In this document: positions 8,922-17,965 of the stretch, piece by piece
Numbering within the stretch: position 1 is the stretch's first letter
How the letters are laid out: each line of letters opens with the position of its first letter
Assembly (NCBI GenBank): GCA_029961105.1
Contig: JASBVO010000006.1
Coordinates: forward strand, 166,185 to 230,184
Direction of reading: 5' to 3'
From: Micrococcus sp.
Lineage (GTDB): Bacteria > Actinomycetota > Actinomycetes > Actinomycetales > Micrococcaceae
DNA length: 64,000 nucleotides
The notes under the pieces: model-generated
Told to the model about the DNA's origin: nothing
The model's database searches: none
The model's input: only the letters and a program-made list of their open reading frames with translations
Made by a program: the position numbers and the translations under genes

Positions 8922-10061
8922 ATGAGCACCGTCTCGCGCGTCCTGACATCCCGGGTCCCCGTGGCCGCCGCACCGATGGCCGGCGGACCGTCCACCTGGC
9001 AGCTCGCCGCGGCCGTGACCCGGGCGGGCGGGACCGGCTTCCTGGCGGCGGGGATGCGCCCGGTACAGCAGCTCGTGCAGGACGTGGCCCGCACGCGCAG
9101 CGCTCTGGAGGGGATGGACGATCCGGTCTTCGGGGTCAACCTCTTCGTCCCCGAGCCGGCGAACACCGCCGTCCCCGCGGACCGCAAGGCCCCCGGCTCC
9201 GAGGCCCGCCGGCGCCGCGCCGAGTCCGTGCGGCAGTACCGTGCCAGCCTGCTCCCCGAGGCCGAGCGCCTGGGCGTGGAGCTGCCGGGCGAGGACGCCC
9301 TGGACCCGGACGCCATGGACGACTGGGAGGCCAAGTGCGAGGCGTCCGAGGCCGGGGCCTGGCCCCTGGTGACCTTCACCTTCGGGCTGCCCGCACCGTC
9401 CGTGTTCGACCGCTTGCACGCCGCCGGCTCGGTGCTCGGGGTGACCGTGACCAGCGCGGCGGAAGCGGCCCGCGCCCTGGACCACGGGGCGGACCTGCTC
9501 TGCGTCCAGGGCCCGGAGTCCGGCGGCCACCGCTCGGTGCACGACCCCGCCGCCGATCCCGGCACCACGCCCCTGCTGTCCCTGCTCGCCGAGGTGCGGG
9601 CCGCCGTCGGGACCGGCGCCGGCCCCGACGTCCCGCTGCTGGCGGCCGGCGGCATCATGGACGCCGCCGGCGTGCGCCGGGTCCTGGAGGCGGGCGCGAC
9701 GGCGGCGCAGTGCGGCACCGCCTTCCTGCTGGCCGAGGAGGCCGGGACCTCGCCGCTGCAGCGGGCCGCGCTGGAGCAGGCGGCGTCCGGGACGGGGTTC
9801 GTGCACGACGACGGCTCCGCGATGACCGCGCTCACCCGCGCCTACTCCGGCCGCTGGGCCCGCGGTCTGGCGAACCGGTTCATGCGCGAGCACGCGGACG
9901 CCCCGGCCGCCTATCCGGAGGTCAACACCCTCACCGGGCCGCTGCGCAAGGCCGCCACCGCGGCCGGTGACGCGGAGTCGGTGAGCCTGTGGGCCGGCGT
10001 CGGGGCCGCCTGCGTGCGCTCCGCCCCGGCCGCGGAGATCGTGCGGAGCCTGACGCCCTGA
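8922..10061 (+). CDS. Nitronate monooxygenase (2-nitropropane dioxygenase family)
   Basis: FMN-dependent TIM-barrel oxidase of 379 aa that detoxifies alkyl nitronates such as propionate 3-nitronate. Seen: VPVAAAPMAGGPSTWQLAAAV at the N-terminus, a glycine-rich flavin segment QGPESGGHRSVHDP with the conserved His of the class, LLAAGGIMDA, and the phosphate-binding CGTAFLLAEEAG. Start at 8922 follows CAGAATCCAGCC with no clear Shine-Dalgarno. It is a single gene between the phosphorylase and a two-component system. Its stop codon lies inside the first units of a short tandem repeat (10046..10092). Confidence 0.88.
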   Translation: MSTVSRVLTSRVPVAAAPMAGGPSTWQLAAAVTRAGGTGFLAAGMRPVQQLVQDVARTRSALEGMDDPVFGVNLFVPEPANTAVPADRKAPGSEARRRRAESVRQYRASLLPEAERLGVELPGEDALDPDAMDDWEAKCEASEAGAWPLVTFTFGLPAPSVFDRLHAAGSVLGVTVTSAAEAARALDHGADLLCVQGPESGGHRSVHDPAADPGTTPLLSLLAEVRAAVGTGAGPDVPLLAAGGIMDAAGVRRVLEAGATAAQCGTAFLLAEEAGTSPLQRAALEQAASGTGFVHDDGSAMTALTRAYSGRWARGLANRFMREHADAPAAYPEVNTLTGPLRKAATAAGDAESVSLWAGVGAACVRSAPAAEIVRSLTP

Positions 10062-10092
10062 GCCTGACGCCCGGAGCCTGACGCCCTGAGCC
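10046..10092. repeat. 14-bp tandem repeat (about 3.3 copies) spanning a stop codon
   Basis: Units gagcctgacgccct / gagcctgacgcccg / gagcctgacgccct / gagcc run across the last five codons and stop of the nitronate monooxygenase. Slippage here would change the protein tail (repeated LTP residues) or move the stop codon. Confidence 0.9.
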
Positions 10093-10197
10093 GCGGGGCC
10101 GTTCCTGCGGAACCCTGTCCGGCGGCACCGGTTCCCGGGTCGCAGACCATGGGTCCTGGGCGCCCCCCACCCACGGTTCGTGACCCGAGAGCGCGGC

Positions 10198-10248
10198 GGA
10201 GCGCGCAGGCTGGTGGAGCGCGCAGGCTGGTGGAGCGCGCAGGGCGGC
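10198..10248. repeat. 17-bp tandem repeat in intergenic region
   Basis: Two identical 17-base units ggagcgcgcaggctggt and a third partial unit lie in the 245-bp gap before the sensor kinase, about 50 bp upstream of its -10 element. Function unknown; possibly a regulator-binding array or just slippage. Confidence 0.85.
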
Positions 10249-10292
10249 GAAGACCAGACCCGGGGATGACGCGGAGGTTCCCGGCACCGGCC

Positions 10293-10298
10293 TAGGGT
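10293..10298 (+). promoter_or_regulatory. Putative -10 element TAGGGT, leaderless start of the sensor kinase
   Basis: CCTAGGGT is followed by 8 nt and the GTG start at 10307, with no room for a Shine-Dalgarno sequence. The same arrangement recurs at 21955, 25582 and, on the other strand, 27855 and 42935. Confidence 0.5.
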
Positions 10299-10306
10299 GG
10301 GACACC

Positions 10307-11581
10307 GTGAACCCCCTGCGCCGCTTCGACACCTGGTTCCGCGACCACCCGATCCTCACGGACGTGCTGGTGGCATGCCTGCTGGTGTTCACCGTCTCCG
10401 GCCTGTCCGTCGGCGCCGCCGCACCGATGGGTTCCCCACGCGGGTCCGAGTTGCCGTGGATGCTGCTGTCCTTCTTCATCGCGGTCGGCCAGCTCGCCCC
10501 CTGGGCCATCCGCCGGTGGAGGCCGGTGCTGGCCGCCGGGATCACGGTGTCCTTCTGCCTCCTGCAGCTGGCCATCGGCCCGGACCTGCTGCCCTCGATC
10601 ATCGCCGTGCCCATGATGGTGCACAATCTCGCCGTCAACGGCCCCCGGTGGGCCTCACTGGCGGGGATCGGCGCGGCGCTCGCCGGGGCCGTGCTCAACG
10701 GGCTCAAGATCGCCTACGCCCCGCCGTCCTTCCTCGATCCCGGCGATGCACTGACGTCCGGCACCGGCTTCACGCACGCCGACCCGATCCAGCAGGTCAT
10801 CATCTGCAGCTCCTTCGCCGTGGGCGCGTCCGCCATCGTGCTGTCCGCCTGGGCGTTCGGGGACCTGGCCCGCACCCGCCGGCTGGCCATGGAGCAGTTG
10901 CGGGACCGGGCCCGGCAGCTCGAGGTCGAGGCCGCCCAGGAGCGGGAGCTGGCCGCCGCCGACGAGCGCAACCACATCGCCCGGGAGATGCACGACATCG
11001 TCGCCCACTCCCTCCAGGTGATCATCACCCAGGCCGACGGCGGCCGGTACGCCGGCGCACAGGACCCGGCGGTCGCCGTCGGCACCCTACACACCATCTC
11101 GGACACCGGCCGCCGCGCCCTGGGCGAGATGCGCCGGTTGCTGGGGGTGCTCCGCGGCCCGGAGGCGGTCGAGTTCCACCCGCAGCCGGGGCTGGCGGAC
11201 GTGGGCGCCCTGGTGGAGACGATCCGGCTGACCGGGCTCGAGGTGGAGTTCACGGTCGAGGGGACGCCGCGCCGCGAGCTGCCGGCCGGCGGGGAGCTCG
11301 CCGCGTACCGGGCTCTCCAGGAGTCCCTGACCAATACGGTCCGCCACGGGGGGCCGAACGCGCGGGCCATGGCCCGGCTGCGCTGGACGGCCCGGGGACT
11401 GGAGATCTCCGTGGACGACGACGGCCGGGGTGCCGCCGCGTCCGAGGAGACCCGCGGCTCGGGCCAGGGCCTCACGGGACTGCGCGAGCGCATCGGCCTG
11501 TTCGGCGGCTCGGTCACGGCGGCCCCGCGTCAGGGCGGCGGCTTGAGCGTGCACGCCACGGTGCCGTACCAGGAGATCTGA
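10307..11581 (+). CDS. Sensor histidine kinase, NarL/DesK type (HisKA_3)
   Basis: Membrane histidine kinase of 424 aa. The first ~190 residues carry about five to six hydrophobic segments with little extracytoplasmic loop, so it may sense the membrane itself (inference). The dimerisation helix has the phospho-acceptor His in ERNHIAREMHDIVAHSLQ. The ATPase domain has TNTVRHGG (N box), VDDDGRGAA (G1) and GQGLTGLRERI (G2). GTG 10307 is taken as the start because it follows a TAGGGT -10. It pairs with the LuxR-type response regulator downstream (135-bp gap). The signal and target genes are not evident; the nearby MacB-like transporters are candidate targets only by proximity. Confidence 0.9.
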   Translation: MNPLRRFDTWFRDHPILTDVLVACLLVFTVSGLSVGAAAPMGSPRGSELPWMLLSFFIAVGQLAPWAIRRWRPVLAAGITVSFCLLQLAIGPDLLPSIIAVPMMVHNLAVNGPRWASLAGIGAALAGAVLNGLKIAYAPPSFLDPGDALTSGTGFTHADPIQQVIICSSFAVGASAIVLSAWAFGDLARTRRLAMEQLRDRARQLEVEAAQERELAAADERNHIAREMHDIVAHSLQVIITQADGGRYAGAQDPAVAVGTLHTISDTGRRALGEMRRLLGVLRGPEAVEFHPQPGLADVGALVETIRLTGLEVEFTVEGTPRRELPAGGELAAYRALQESLTNTVRHGGPNARAMARLRWTARGLEISVDDDGRGAAASEETRGSGQGLTGLRERIGLFGGSVTAAPRQGGGLSVHATVPYQEI

Positions 11582-11716
11582 TCGCGCCCGGACGCCGTCC
11601 GGGACCGTTCGACCGGGACGACCGCCGGTGACATCCGTCCGCTCCCGGAGGACACGTCCGTGCGGGAGGCCAGGGGGACACGTCCTCTCGACGCGGACGG
11701 AATGCCCGATGATGGG

Positions 11717-12547
11717 ATGGTGACCGTAGACCCCGCCCCGATCCGCGTCGCCCTCGTGGACGACCAGCAGCTGGTCCGCTCCGGACTGGGCATGCTCATC
11801 AACTCCCAGCCGGATCTGGACGTGGTCGGTGAGGCCTCGACCGGCCGGGAGGCCGTGGCCTCCCCCTCGGTGCGCGGCGCGGACGTCATCCTGATGGACG
11901 TCCGCATGCCGCAGATGGACGGCATCGCCGCCACGCGCGCCCTGCTCGGCGAGGTCCCCGACGGCGGCCGGGCACCGGGTCCGGACCGCGCGGCGCCCGG
12001 GGCCGCGGAAACCGGGGCCGCGGAACCGGGGGCCGCGGAACCCGGGGCCGCTGCCGGCCGGACACCGGACCACCGGGACGGGACGGGCGCAGTGACCGGC
12101 CCGCGCGTGGTGGTCCTGACGACCTTCGACCTGGACGAGTACGCGCTGGAGGCGATCGAGGCCGGAGCCTCCGGGTTCCTGCTCAAGGACGCCCCGCCCG
12201 AGGAGCTGCTGGCGGCCATCCGCACCGTGCACCGGGGGGATGCGGTCATCGCCCCCTCGACGACCCGCCGGCTGCTCGACCACATGGCTCCCACCCTGCG
12301 CCGGGACCATGCCAGGGACCGGCGGCGGCAACAGGAGGCCGCCGCGGTGGAGTCCCTGACCCGCCGTGAGCGGGAGGTGCTGGAGCTGATGGCCCGCGGC
12401 GAGTCGAACCAGGAGATCGCCGCCGGGCTGTTCCTGTCCGAGGCCACGGTCAAGACCCACGTGGGACGCGTCCTGGCCAAGCTCGGGGCACGGGACCGGG
12501 TGCAGGCCGTGGTCACCGCCTACCGGACGGGCGTGGCGCACCCCTAG
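11717..12547 (+). CDS. Response regulator, NarL/LuxR type, with insertion in the receiver domain
   Basis: A 276-aa transcription factor. Receiver: [14 protein letters not shown], phospho-acceptor Asp in [13 protein letters not shown], switch Thr in [11 protein letters not shown], Lys in [12 protein letters not shown]. Output: LuxR helix-turn-helix [35 protein letters not shown]. Odd feature: about 45 extra residues, including [18 protein letters not shown], sit between receiver helix 3 and strand 4, where family members have only a few. All key receiver residues are kept, so it should still be phosphorylated by the kinase upstream. ATG 11717 is preferred to 11660 because [15 protein letters not shown] is the usual N-terminus. 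Confidence 0.9.
   Translation: MVTVDPAPIRVALVDDQQLVRSGLGMLINSQPDLDVVGEASTGREAVASPSVRGADVILMDVRMPQMDGIAATRALLGEVPDGGRAPGPDRAAPGAAETGAAEPGAAEPGAAAGRTPDHRDGTGAVTGPRVVVLTTFDLDEYALEAIEAGASGFLLKDAPPEELLAAIRTVHRGDAVIAPSTTRRLLDHMAPTLRRDHARDRRRQQEAAAVESLTRREREVLELMARGESNQEIAAGLFLSEATVKTHVGRVLAKLGARDRVQAVVTAYRTGVAHP
11999..12058. repeat. 15-bp in-frame tandem repeat inside the receiver-domain insertion
   Basis: Four 15-base units beginning ggggccgcgg (the fourth diverged) encode repeated Gly-Ala-Ala-Glu-Pro. Unit length is a multiple of three, so copy-number changes would keep the frame. Confidence 0.88.
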
Positions 12548-12615
12548 GCCGGCGTGCCGGGAGGCGGGCCCTGGTGCCGGCGACCTGGCACAGCGAGCTG
12601 ACCGATGAACCCGCG

Positions 12616-14133
12616 CTAGCCTGCGGCCGGAATCCAGAGCATGGTGGCGACGGCCCACAGCAGGATGCAGCCCAGCACGTACGGCATGGTCACGCGGAGC
12701 ATGTTGCCCCGCGTCACGGCCGGTCCCGGCGTGTCCGCGCGCTGGTGCGGAGCGGCCAGCCGGTAGGCCAGTTCGATGCGCGCCGGACTGGTCAGCGTGC
12801 CCAGGCCCGCCCCGGCGTTCTGGGAGGCCATCACCCACAGCGGATCCACCCCGAGCGCGTGGGCGGAGGCCGTCTGGGTGCCACCGAACATCGAGTTCGC
12901 GCCCGTGTTCGAGGCGGTGATGTAGCCGCCCAGTCCGCCGATCCACGGCACCAGGAACAGGTAGCCGGCACCCAGGGAGGTCAGGGCCCCGGCCAGAGAC
13001 TGGGCCAGCCCGCCGCCGGACACCGCGTAGCCCAGCAGCAGGTACAGCCCGGTGGGCACGGCGGTGCCCAGCCACATCCGCCAGGTCTCCCGGGGCAGCC
13101 GCCACCGGTGGTCACGGTCCAGGGCCAGCACCACGATGCCACTGAGGGCACCGATCGTGGACCACACGGCCGGGGAGCCGAGGACCGCCCCGAGACCGCC
13201 CGGCAGCAGGAACCGCTCGACCATCTGGCCCGCGATGGTGCCGGCTAGCAGCACCAGGTAGGGCGTCAGGGCCCGCCACGGCGTGGGACCCAGCCGTCCG
13301 CGGCTGATGACCAGCGCCCAGGTGGCGGCCATCAGCAGGGACCCGACGGCGCCCGCCACGGCGGTGCCCAGCAGCAGGTTCGCGCCGAGCACGAGGGCGG
13401 CGAGGGCCAGCCCGGAGGCCAGTCCGGTGGCGATCCAGACGGCGTAGGCGGACCGGGGCGGGCGTGCCCTCCCGGGCCCCTCGCCTTCGTGCTCCCCTGC
13501 GGCGCTCCCGGCTCCCGTCCGGGCCGCCTCGGCGGCGCCCCGGCCGGCGACGACGGCGGCCACGGCGCCGGAGCCGGCGAAGGCCAGGACGTTGAACACC
13601 CCGGAAGCCAGGCCGAGGTCCAGCAGCGGGACCCCGGCGATCCCCGCCCCGAGCAGGGTACCGGGGGCCATGGAGCCCCACGGGGCGACGGCCAGTCCGA
13701 GCAGGGCCAGCGTGGCAGCACGGATTGGGGTGAAGCCGAGCGAGAGCAACAGGGGCAGGCCGATCATGACGGACACCCCGAACCCGGTCACCGATTCCAG
13801 GAACGGCACCACGCCGGACACCATCAGCAGGGCCGAGGCCACCGTGGGACCGCCGCCGGCCGACAGCCAGCCAGCGATCCGCCGCTGCGCCCCGCTGCGG
13901 TCCATGACGCGAGAGAGCAGGATGCCACCGGCGATGATGCCGAGCACCTCCACCAGCGTGCCCATCCCCGCGCCGAACGCACCGGCCAGCTCGGCCGGGG
14001 CCGTGCGGAACCACAGCAGGCCGGCCAGCAGCGCGGCCACCAGGCCTGCGCCCGGGGGCACCCAGGCGGGGGCCGGCACCACCAGCAGGGCCAGGGTCAG
14101 CACGATGGGCAGCGCCGCCACGAGCACGTCCAC
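12616..14133 (-). CDS. L-lactate permease, LctP family
   Basis: A 505-aa inner-membrane proton-coupled importer of L-lactate or a related hydroxy acid, with about 12-14 hydrophobic helices. Family signatures seen: VPFLESVTGFGVSVMIGLPL, VAPWGSMAPGT, GGYITASNTGANSMFGGTQ and ASQNAGAGLGTLTSPARI. The start is GTG at 14133 with GGAGG about six bases upstream. A hydrophilic loop (residues ~200-230, rich in Gly/Ala/Glu) is longer than in typical members. No lactate dehydrogenase gene is adjacent. The gene is convergent with the response regulator (68-bp gap). Confidence 0.9.
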   Translation of the reverse strand: MDVLVAALPIVLTLALLVVPAPAWVPPGAGLVAALLAGLLWFRTAPAELAGAFGAGMGTLVEVLGIIAGGILLSRVMDRSGAQRRIAGWLSAGGGPTVASALLMVSGVVPFLESVTGFGVSVMIGLPLLLSLGFTPIRAATLALLGLAVAPWGSMAPGTLLGAGIAGVPLLDLGLASGVFNVLAFAGSGAVAAVVAGRGAAEAARTGAGSAAGEHEGEGPGRARPPRSAYAVWIATGLASGLALAALVLGANLLLGTAVAGAVGSLLMAATWALVISRGRLGPTPWRALTPYLVLLAGTIAGQMVERFLLPGGLGAVLGSPAVWSTIGALSGIVVLALDRDHRWRLPRETWRMWLGTAVPTGLYLLLGYAVSGGGLAQSLAGALTSLGAGYLFLVPWIGGLGGYITASNTGANSMFGGTQTASAHALGVDPLWVMASQNAGAGLGTLTSPARIELAYRLAAPHQRADTPGPAVTRGNMLRVTMPYVLGCILLWAVATMLWIPAAG

Positions 14134-14320
14134 CGCAGCCTCCGTCCCGTCCTGCCGCCGTCGCAGGTGCCTGTTCCTCGCGGACGATCCGTGCGCCGCC
14201 GCCCCCGCGAATGCTACCGGCCCTCACCGGCGCCCCTTCCGCACCCGGCCGCCCCCGGTCACACGAGGTCTCCTGCCTCCGGGTGTCCCGTAGTCCCCCC
14301 GGAGTCCGGGATGCCCCCGA

Positions 14321-14338
14321 GTCATCCCGGAGGATGAC
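14321..14338. promoter_or_regulatory. Perfect inverted repeat upstream of the first ABC cassette
   Basis: gtcatcc-cgga-ggatgac, a 7-bp stem with a 4-base loop, lies 69 bp before the ATPase start. It could be an operator half-site pair or a small hairpin; no regulator gene is adjacent. Confidence 0.35.
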
Positions 14339-14406
14339 CCGGATTCACCACGGAACGGGCCTCCAGGCCGATCCGTGCGGGGCCTCCGGCGGCGAGAGTG
14401 GACACC

Positions 14407-15231
14407 ATGAATCCCACCACTGACCTCACCGCCGCCGAGCACGCCTCGGCCAGCGCGTCCACCACCACCTCCCCGGACCCATCCGCGCAGTCGGTCGCCT
14501 CCTCTGTTCCGGCGGTCTCGGCTCGGGGGCTGGTGAAGACCTACGGCCGCGGCGAGGCCGCGGTGCGCGCGCTGGCCGGGGTGGACGTGGACTTCGCCGC
14601 CGGGGCCTTCACCGCGATCATGGGCCCCTCCGGCTCCGGCAAGTCCACCCTGATGCACTGCCTGGCCGGACTGGACACCGCCGACGCCGGCCGGATCACC
14701 CTGGGCGGCCAGGACATCACCGGCCTGAACGACGCCGCCCTGACCCGGCTGCGCCGGGACCGGATCGGCTTCGTCTTCCAGGCCTTCAACCTCGTCCCCA
14801 CCCTGACCGCGGAGCAGAACATCCTGCTGCCCCTGGACCTGGCCGGCACACCGGTGGACCGGACCTGGCTGGCCGAGGTCGTCGGGATCCTGGGCCTGGC
14901 CGACCGGCTCAAGCACAAGCCGCACGAGCTCTCCGGCGGCCAGCAGCAGCGCGTGGCCGTGGCCCGGGCCCTGCTCACCCGCCCCGAGGTGGTGTTCGGT
15001 GACGAGCCGACCGGCAACCTGGACTCCGCCACCGGGGCCGAGGTCCTCGCCCTGCTGCGCCGCTCGGCCCGGCAGATGGGCCAGACCATCATCATGGTCA
15101 CCCACGACCCGGTGGCCGCCTCCTACGCCGACCGCGTCGTGCTGCTCGCCGACGGCCGCCTGGCCGGGGAGATCAACGAGCCGACCCCGCAGAACGTGCT
15201 GGCCTCCCTGACGAAGCTGGGGGTGGGCTGA
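14407..15231 (+). CDS. ABC transporter ATPase, MacB/LolD type (cassette 1)
   Basis: A 274-aa ATP-binding subunit. Walker A GPSGSGKST, Q-loop FVFQAFNLVPTLTAEQN, signature LSGGQQQRVAVARALL, Walker B VVFGDEPTGNLDS and H-loop MVTHDP are all intact. The first ~35 residues (rich in Ser, Thr and Ala) are unlike the second cassette, while from AVSARGLVKTYG onward the protein is identical to it. ATG 14407 is preferred to GTG 14398; GAGAGTG sits just upstream. It is followed after 3 bp by its FtsX-type permease. By family it powers export or lipid/lipoprotein/peptide handling; the substrate is unknown. Confidence 0.93.
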   Translation: MNPTTDLTAAEHASASASTTTSPDPSAQSVASSVPAVSARGLVKTYGRGEAAVRALAGVDVDFAAGAFTAIMGPSGSGKSTLMHCLAGLDTADAGRITLGGQDITGLNDAALTRLRRDRIGFVFQAFNLVPTLTAEQNILLPLDLAGTPVDRTWLAEVVGILGLADRLKHKPHELSGGQQQRVAVARALLTRPEVVFGDEPTGNLDSATGAEVLALLRRSARQMGQTIIMVTHDPVAASYADRVVLLADGRLAGEINEPTPQNVLASLTKLGVG

Positions 15232-15417
15232 GCCATGCTCAAGCTCGCACTCTCACAACTGAGGGACCAGCCACGCCGATACGTCTCGGTGCTGCTGGCC
15301 ATCGTCATCGGCGTCACCTTCCTGGCCTCCGCCCTACTGGTTGGCTCCTCCTCCACCGCCAGCCTGCGCAACTCCCTCGGCGCCACCTACTCCCGCGCCG
15401 ACCTCGTCATCGCCCCC
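14509..15417 (+). repeat. 909-bp exact repeat, copy 1
   Basis: Every base from 14509 to 15417 matches 18248 to 19156 (offset 3739), covering most of the ATPase gene, the 3-bp gap and the first 61 codons of the permease gene. Antisense shadow ORFs are also identical, confirming nucleotide identity including synonymous sites. Confidence 0.95.
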
Positions 15418-17928
15418 GCCCCCGACGCCGCCTTCGACACCCTGACGGGACTGGCGGCCGCGGCCGGCACGTCGGCCGAGCCGGGCCCGCTCCAGGACGT
15501 GGAGGGTGTCCGGGAGGCCTACGCCCACGTCGTCACGCCCGTGGGCGTCAAGCGCCCGGCGGACCGGGAGGGCACGGGCACGTGGGGCCCGACGTCGGAC
15601 TACGCCCTGGTCGCCACCATGCCGCAGGATCCCTCGCTGGTCCCCGAGGAACTCGTGGACGGCCGGTACCCGGCCGCCGGTTCGGCCTCCGAGATCGTCC
15701 TGGACGAGCGCGCCGCCCGGGACTTCGGGCTCGACGTCGGCTCCGGCACCTTCCTGATGTCCGGGATGGCGGCCGACGCCGCCGGACGCAAGGTCACCGT
15801 GGTCGGGCTCTCCGAGGTCTCCCAGGACCCGAACGCCATCGGCGCCATCCAGGTCCGCGCCGACCAGGCCCTCACCGCCCAGCTCAGGGCTGATGCCGCC
15901 GCCGCGTTCCAGCCCGGTGCCGGCGCTGCCGCCGGTGAGCCCAGCGCCGGGGAGGAGGCCGCCCAGGCCGAGATGGCGGAGGTCATGACCGCCGCCTACG
16001 CCGAGTACGTGCTGGTCCGACTCGAGCCCGGAGCCGACCGCGACGCGGTCGCGGCCGCCCTGCAGGACGCCACCGACGCCGAGGGGCTGGCCGTCACGGT
16101 CGCCACACCGGACGTGCAGGCGCAGCAGCAGATGGCGCAGATGGCCGGCTCGAACGTCTTCGTCTGGGTCCTGGGGGCCTTCGCCGCCATCGCCCTGCTG
16201 GTGACCGCCCTGGTCATCGCCAACACCTTCTCCGTCCTGGTGGCCCAGCGGTCCCGGGACCTGGCCCTGCAGCGCGCGCTGGGCGCCTCGCGGCGGCAGG
16301 TCCGCGGGTCCGTGCTGGCCGAGGCCGGGGTGGTCGGGTTGGTCGGCGCCGCGATTGGCATAGGGCTGGCCTGCGGGCTGGTCGCCGTGCTCGTCGCCTG
16401 GGGCGCCACCAACGATGGCTTCGGTTTCCTCACCTTCGAGGCGGCCCCGCGTGACCTGGTCGTCTCGGTGGCCGTCGGCGTGCTGCTGACCATGCTCGCC
16501 TCCTCATCGGCCGCCGTCGCCGCCACCCGGGTCTCCCCGCTGGAGGCCATGCGCCCGAAGGAGGACGCGGCCCTGGGCAACCGGGCCGGCGTCGTCCGGC
16601 TGGTGGCCGGCGCCCTGCTGCTCGTGGCCGGCGCCGCGGGGCTGGTCTGGGGCGCCGCAAGCGCCAACCTGGGCGTCGCCGTCGCCGGCGGGGCCGTCTC
16701 CTTCGTGGGCGTGCTGATGCTGGCGGTGCTGTTCGTGCCGGCCGTCGTGTCGGTGGCGGGCCAGGCGGCCCGGCCGGCCGGGGTGCCCGGGCGGATGGCC
16801 CGGGTCAACGCGGTGCGCAATCCGGGCCGGACCGCCGCCACGGCGTCCGCGCTGCTGATCGGCACCACCCTGGTCGCCATGATGCTCACCGGCGGGCGCA
16901 CCGCCCAGGTCCAGATGGACACCATCTTCAGCGCCGAGTTCCCCGTCGACCTGCAGGTCGTGCTCGCCGCCGACGGCGGTGCCACCGAACGCGAGAAGGT
17001 CGCCGCGCTGGACGGCGTGGACGCCGCGGCCCTGCTGCTGCCGGCCGGCACCGCGGCGGTCGACGGGGGCTCCACCGCCGTGTACGCCGCCGATCCCGCC
17101 CAGTTGCGCGAGGTGGTGGCCGGGCTGCCGGCCGGCGCGGCCGAACGCCTGGGTGATCCCGGCACCGTCCTGGTGCCGAACACCGTGGAGTCCGGGACCC
17201 TGACGGTCACCGGACCGGAGGGATCCCGCGAGTTCGACACCGTCCTGAGCGCCTCCTCCGCCCTGCTGCCGGTGATCTCCCTGGAGGACGCCCGGGCCCT
17301 GGGCCTGGACGCCGCGGCGGGTGCCGGGCCGGGCGCCGGATCCGGAACCGCCGAGGCCACCCCGCAGCTGTGGCTGCAGGCCGGGGACGGGATCACCCTG
17401 GACGGGCTGCAGGAACTGAACACCGCGGTGGCGCAGGCCGCCGGGGTCTCCCAGGAACAGGTCAGCGGCGAACTGGCCCTGCGGCTGCTGTACTCGATGA
17501 TCATCGACGGGATGCTCATGGTGGTCACGGCCCTGCTGGCCGTCTCGGTGCTCATCGCCCTGATCGGCGTGGCGAACACCCTGTCCCTGTCCGCCATCGA
17601 GCGCACCCGGGAGAACTCCCTGATGCGTGCCCTCGGACTCACGCGCGGCGGGCTGCGCGGCATGCTCGCCCTGGAGGCCGTGCTCATCTCCGGGGTGGCG
17701 GCCCTCATCGGCAGCGCCCTGGGCACCGTCTACGGTGGCCTGGGCGCCCACACGGTCTTCGGGCCCATGGCCGCCGGCATCGGCCAGTCGATCGTCTGGC
17801 CGGCCGTGCCGTGGCCCGAACTGGCGCTGATCGTGCTGGTCTCCGTGGTCGCCGGGCTGCTCGCCTCCGTGGCGCCGTCCCAGCGGGCGGCCCGGCTGTC
17901 CCCGGTGCAGGGGCTCGCCATGGCCTGA
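15235..17928 (+). CDS. ABC transporter permease, FtsX/MacB type (cassette 1)
   Basis: An 897-aa permease with two FtsX-like halves. It begins with one membrane helix (VSVLLAIVIGVTFLASALLVG), followed by an extracytoplasmic MacB-like domain (~40-300), then helices around 300-330, 355-385 and 405-425. A central hydrophobic segment follows. A second outer domain (~560-720) precedes the final three helices, which contain NTLSLSAIERTRENSLMRALGLTRGGLRGML. It ends SPVQGLAMA like its paralogue. The first 61 residues lie in the identical block shared with cassette 2, after which the outer domain diverges sharply. It acts with the ATPase encoded just upstream; the cargo is unknown and no HlyD-type adaptor is adjacent. 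Confidence 0.92.
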   Translation: MLKLALSQLRDQPRRYVSVLLAIVIGVTFLASALLVGSSSTASLRNSLGATYSRADLVIAPAPDAAFDTLTGLAAAAGTSAEPGPLQDVEGVREAYAHVVTPVGVKRPADREGTGTWGPTSDYALVATMPQDPSLVPEELVDGRYPAAGSASEIVLDERAARDFGLDVGSGTFLMSGMAADAAGRKVTVVGLSEVSQDPNAIGAIQVRADQALTAQLRADAAAAFQPGAGAAAGEPSAGEEAAQAEMAEVMTAAYAEYVLVRLEPGADRDAVAAALQDATDAEGLAVTVATPDVQAQQQMAQMAGSNVFVWVLGAFAAIALLVTALVIANTFSVLVAQRSRDLALQRALGASRRQVRGSVLAEAGVVGLVGAAIGIGLACGLVAVLVAWGATNDGFGFLTFEAAPRDLVVSVAVGVLLTMLASSSAAVAATRVSPLEAMRPKEDAALGNRAGVVRLVAGALLLVAGAAGLVWGAASANLGVAVAGGAVSFVGVLMLAVLFVPAVVSVAGQAARPAGVPGRMARVNAVRNPGRTAATASALLIGTTLVAMMLTGGRTAQVQMDTIFSAEFPVDLQVVLAADGGATEREKVAALDGVDAAALLLPAGTAAVDGGSTAVYAADPAQLREVVAGLPAGAAERLGDPGTVLVPNTVESGTLTVTGPEGSREFDTVLSASSALLPVISLEDARALGLDAAAGAGPGAGSGTAEATPQLWLQAGDGITLDGLQELNTAVAQAAGVSQEQVSGELALRLLYSMIIDGMLMVVTALLAVSVLIALIGVANTLSLSAIERTRENSLMRALGLTRGGLRGMLALEAVLISGVAALIGSALGTVYGGLGAHTVFGPMAAGIGQSIVWPAVPWPELALIVLVSVVAGLLASVAPSQRAARLSPVQGLAMA

Positions 17929-17965
17929 CCGTGGCCGCATCAAGGGGGAGGGCTCACCGCGGATG

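Noticed and set aside
5294-9835. 1513-aa ORF on the minus strand
   Set aside because: It is antisense to the GH65 fusion and the nitronate monooxygenase, has the repetitive His/Gly/Arg/Val composition of a high-GC shadow frame and no domain.
10046-10248. Direct repeats as a possible CRISPR array
   Set aside because: Units are 14-17 bp, contiguous and without spacers, and there are no cas genes.
11087-13105. 672-aa minus-strand ORF
   Set aside because: Runs across the kinase and regulator genes in a shadow frame and overlaps the real LctP gene.
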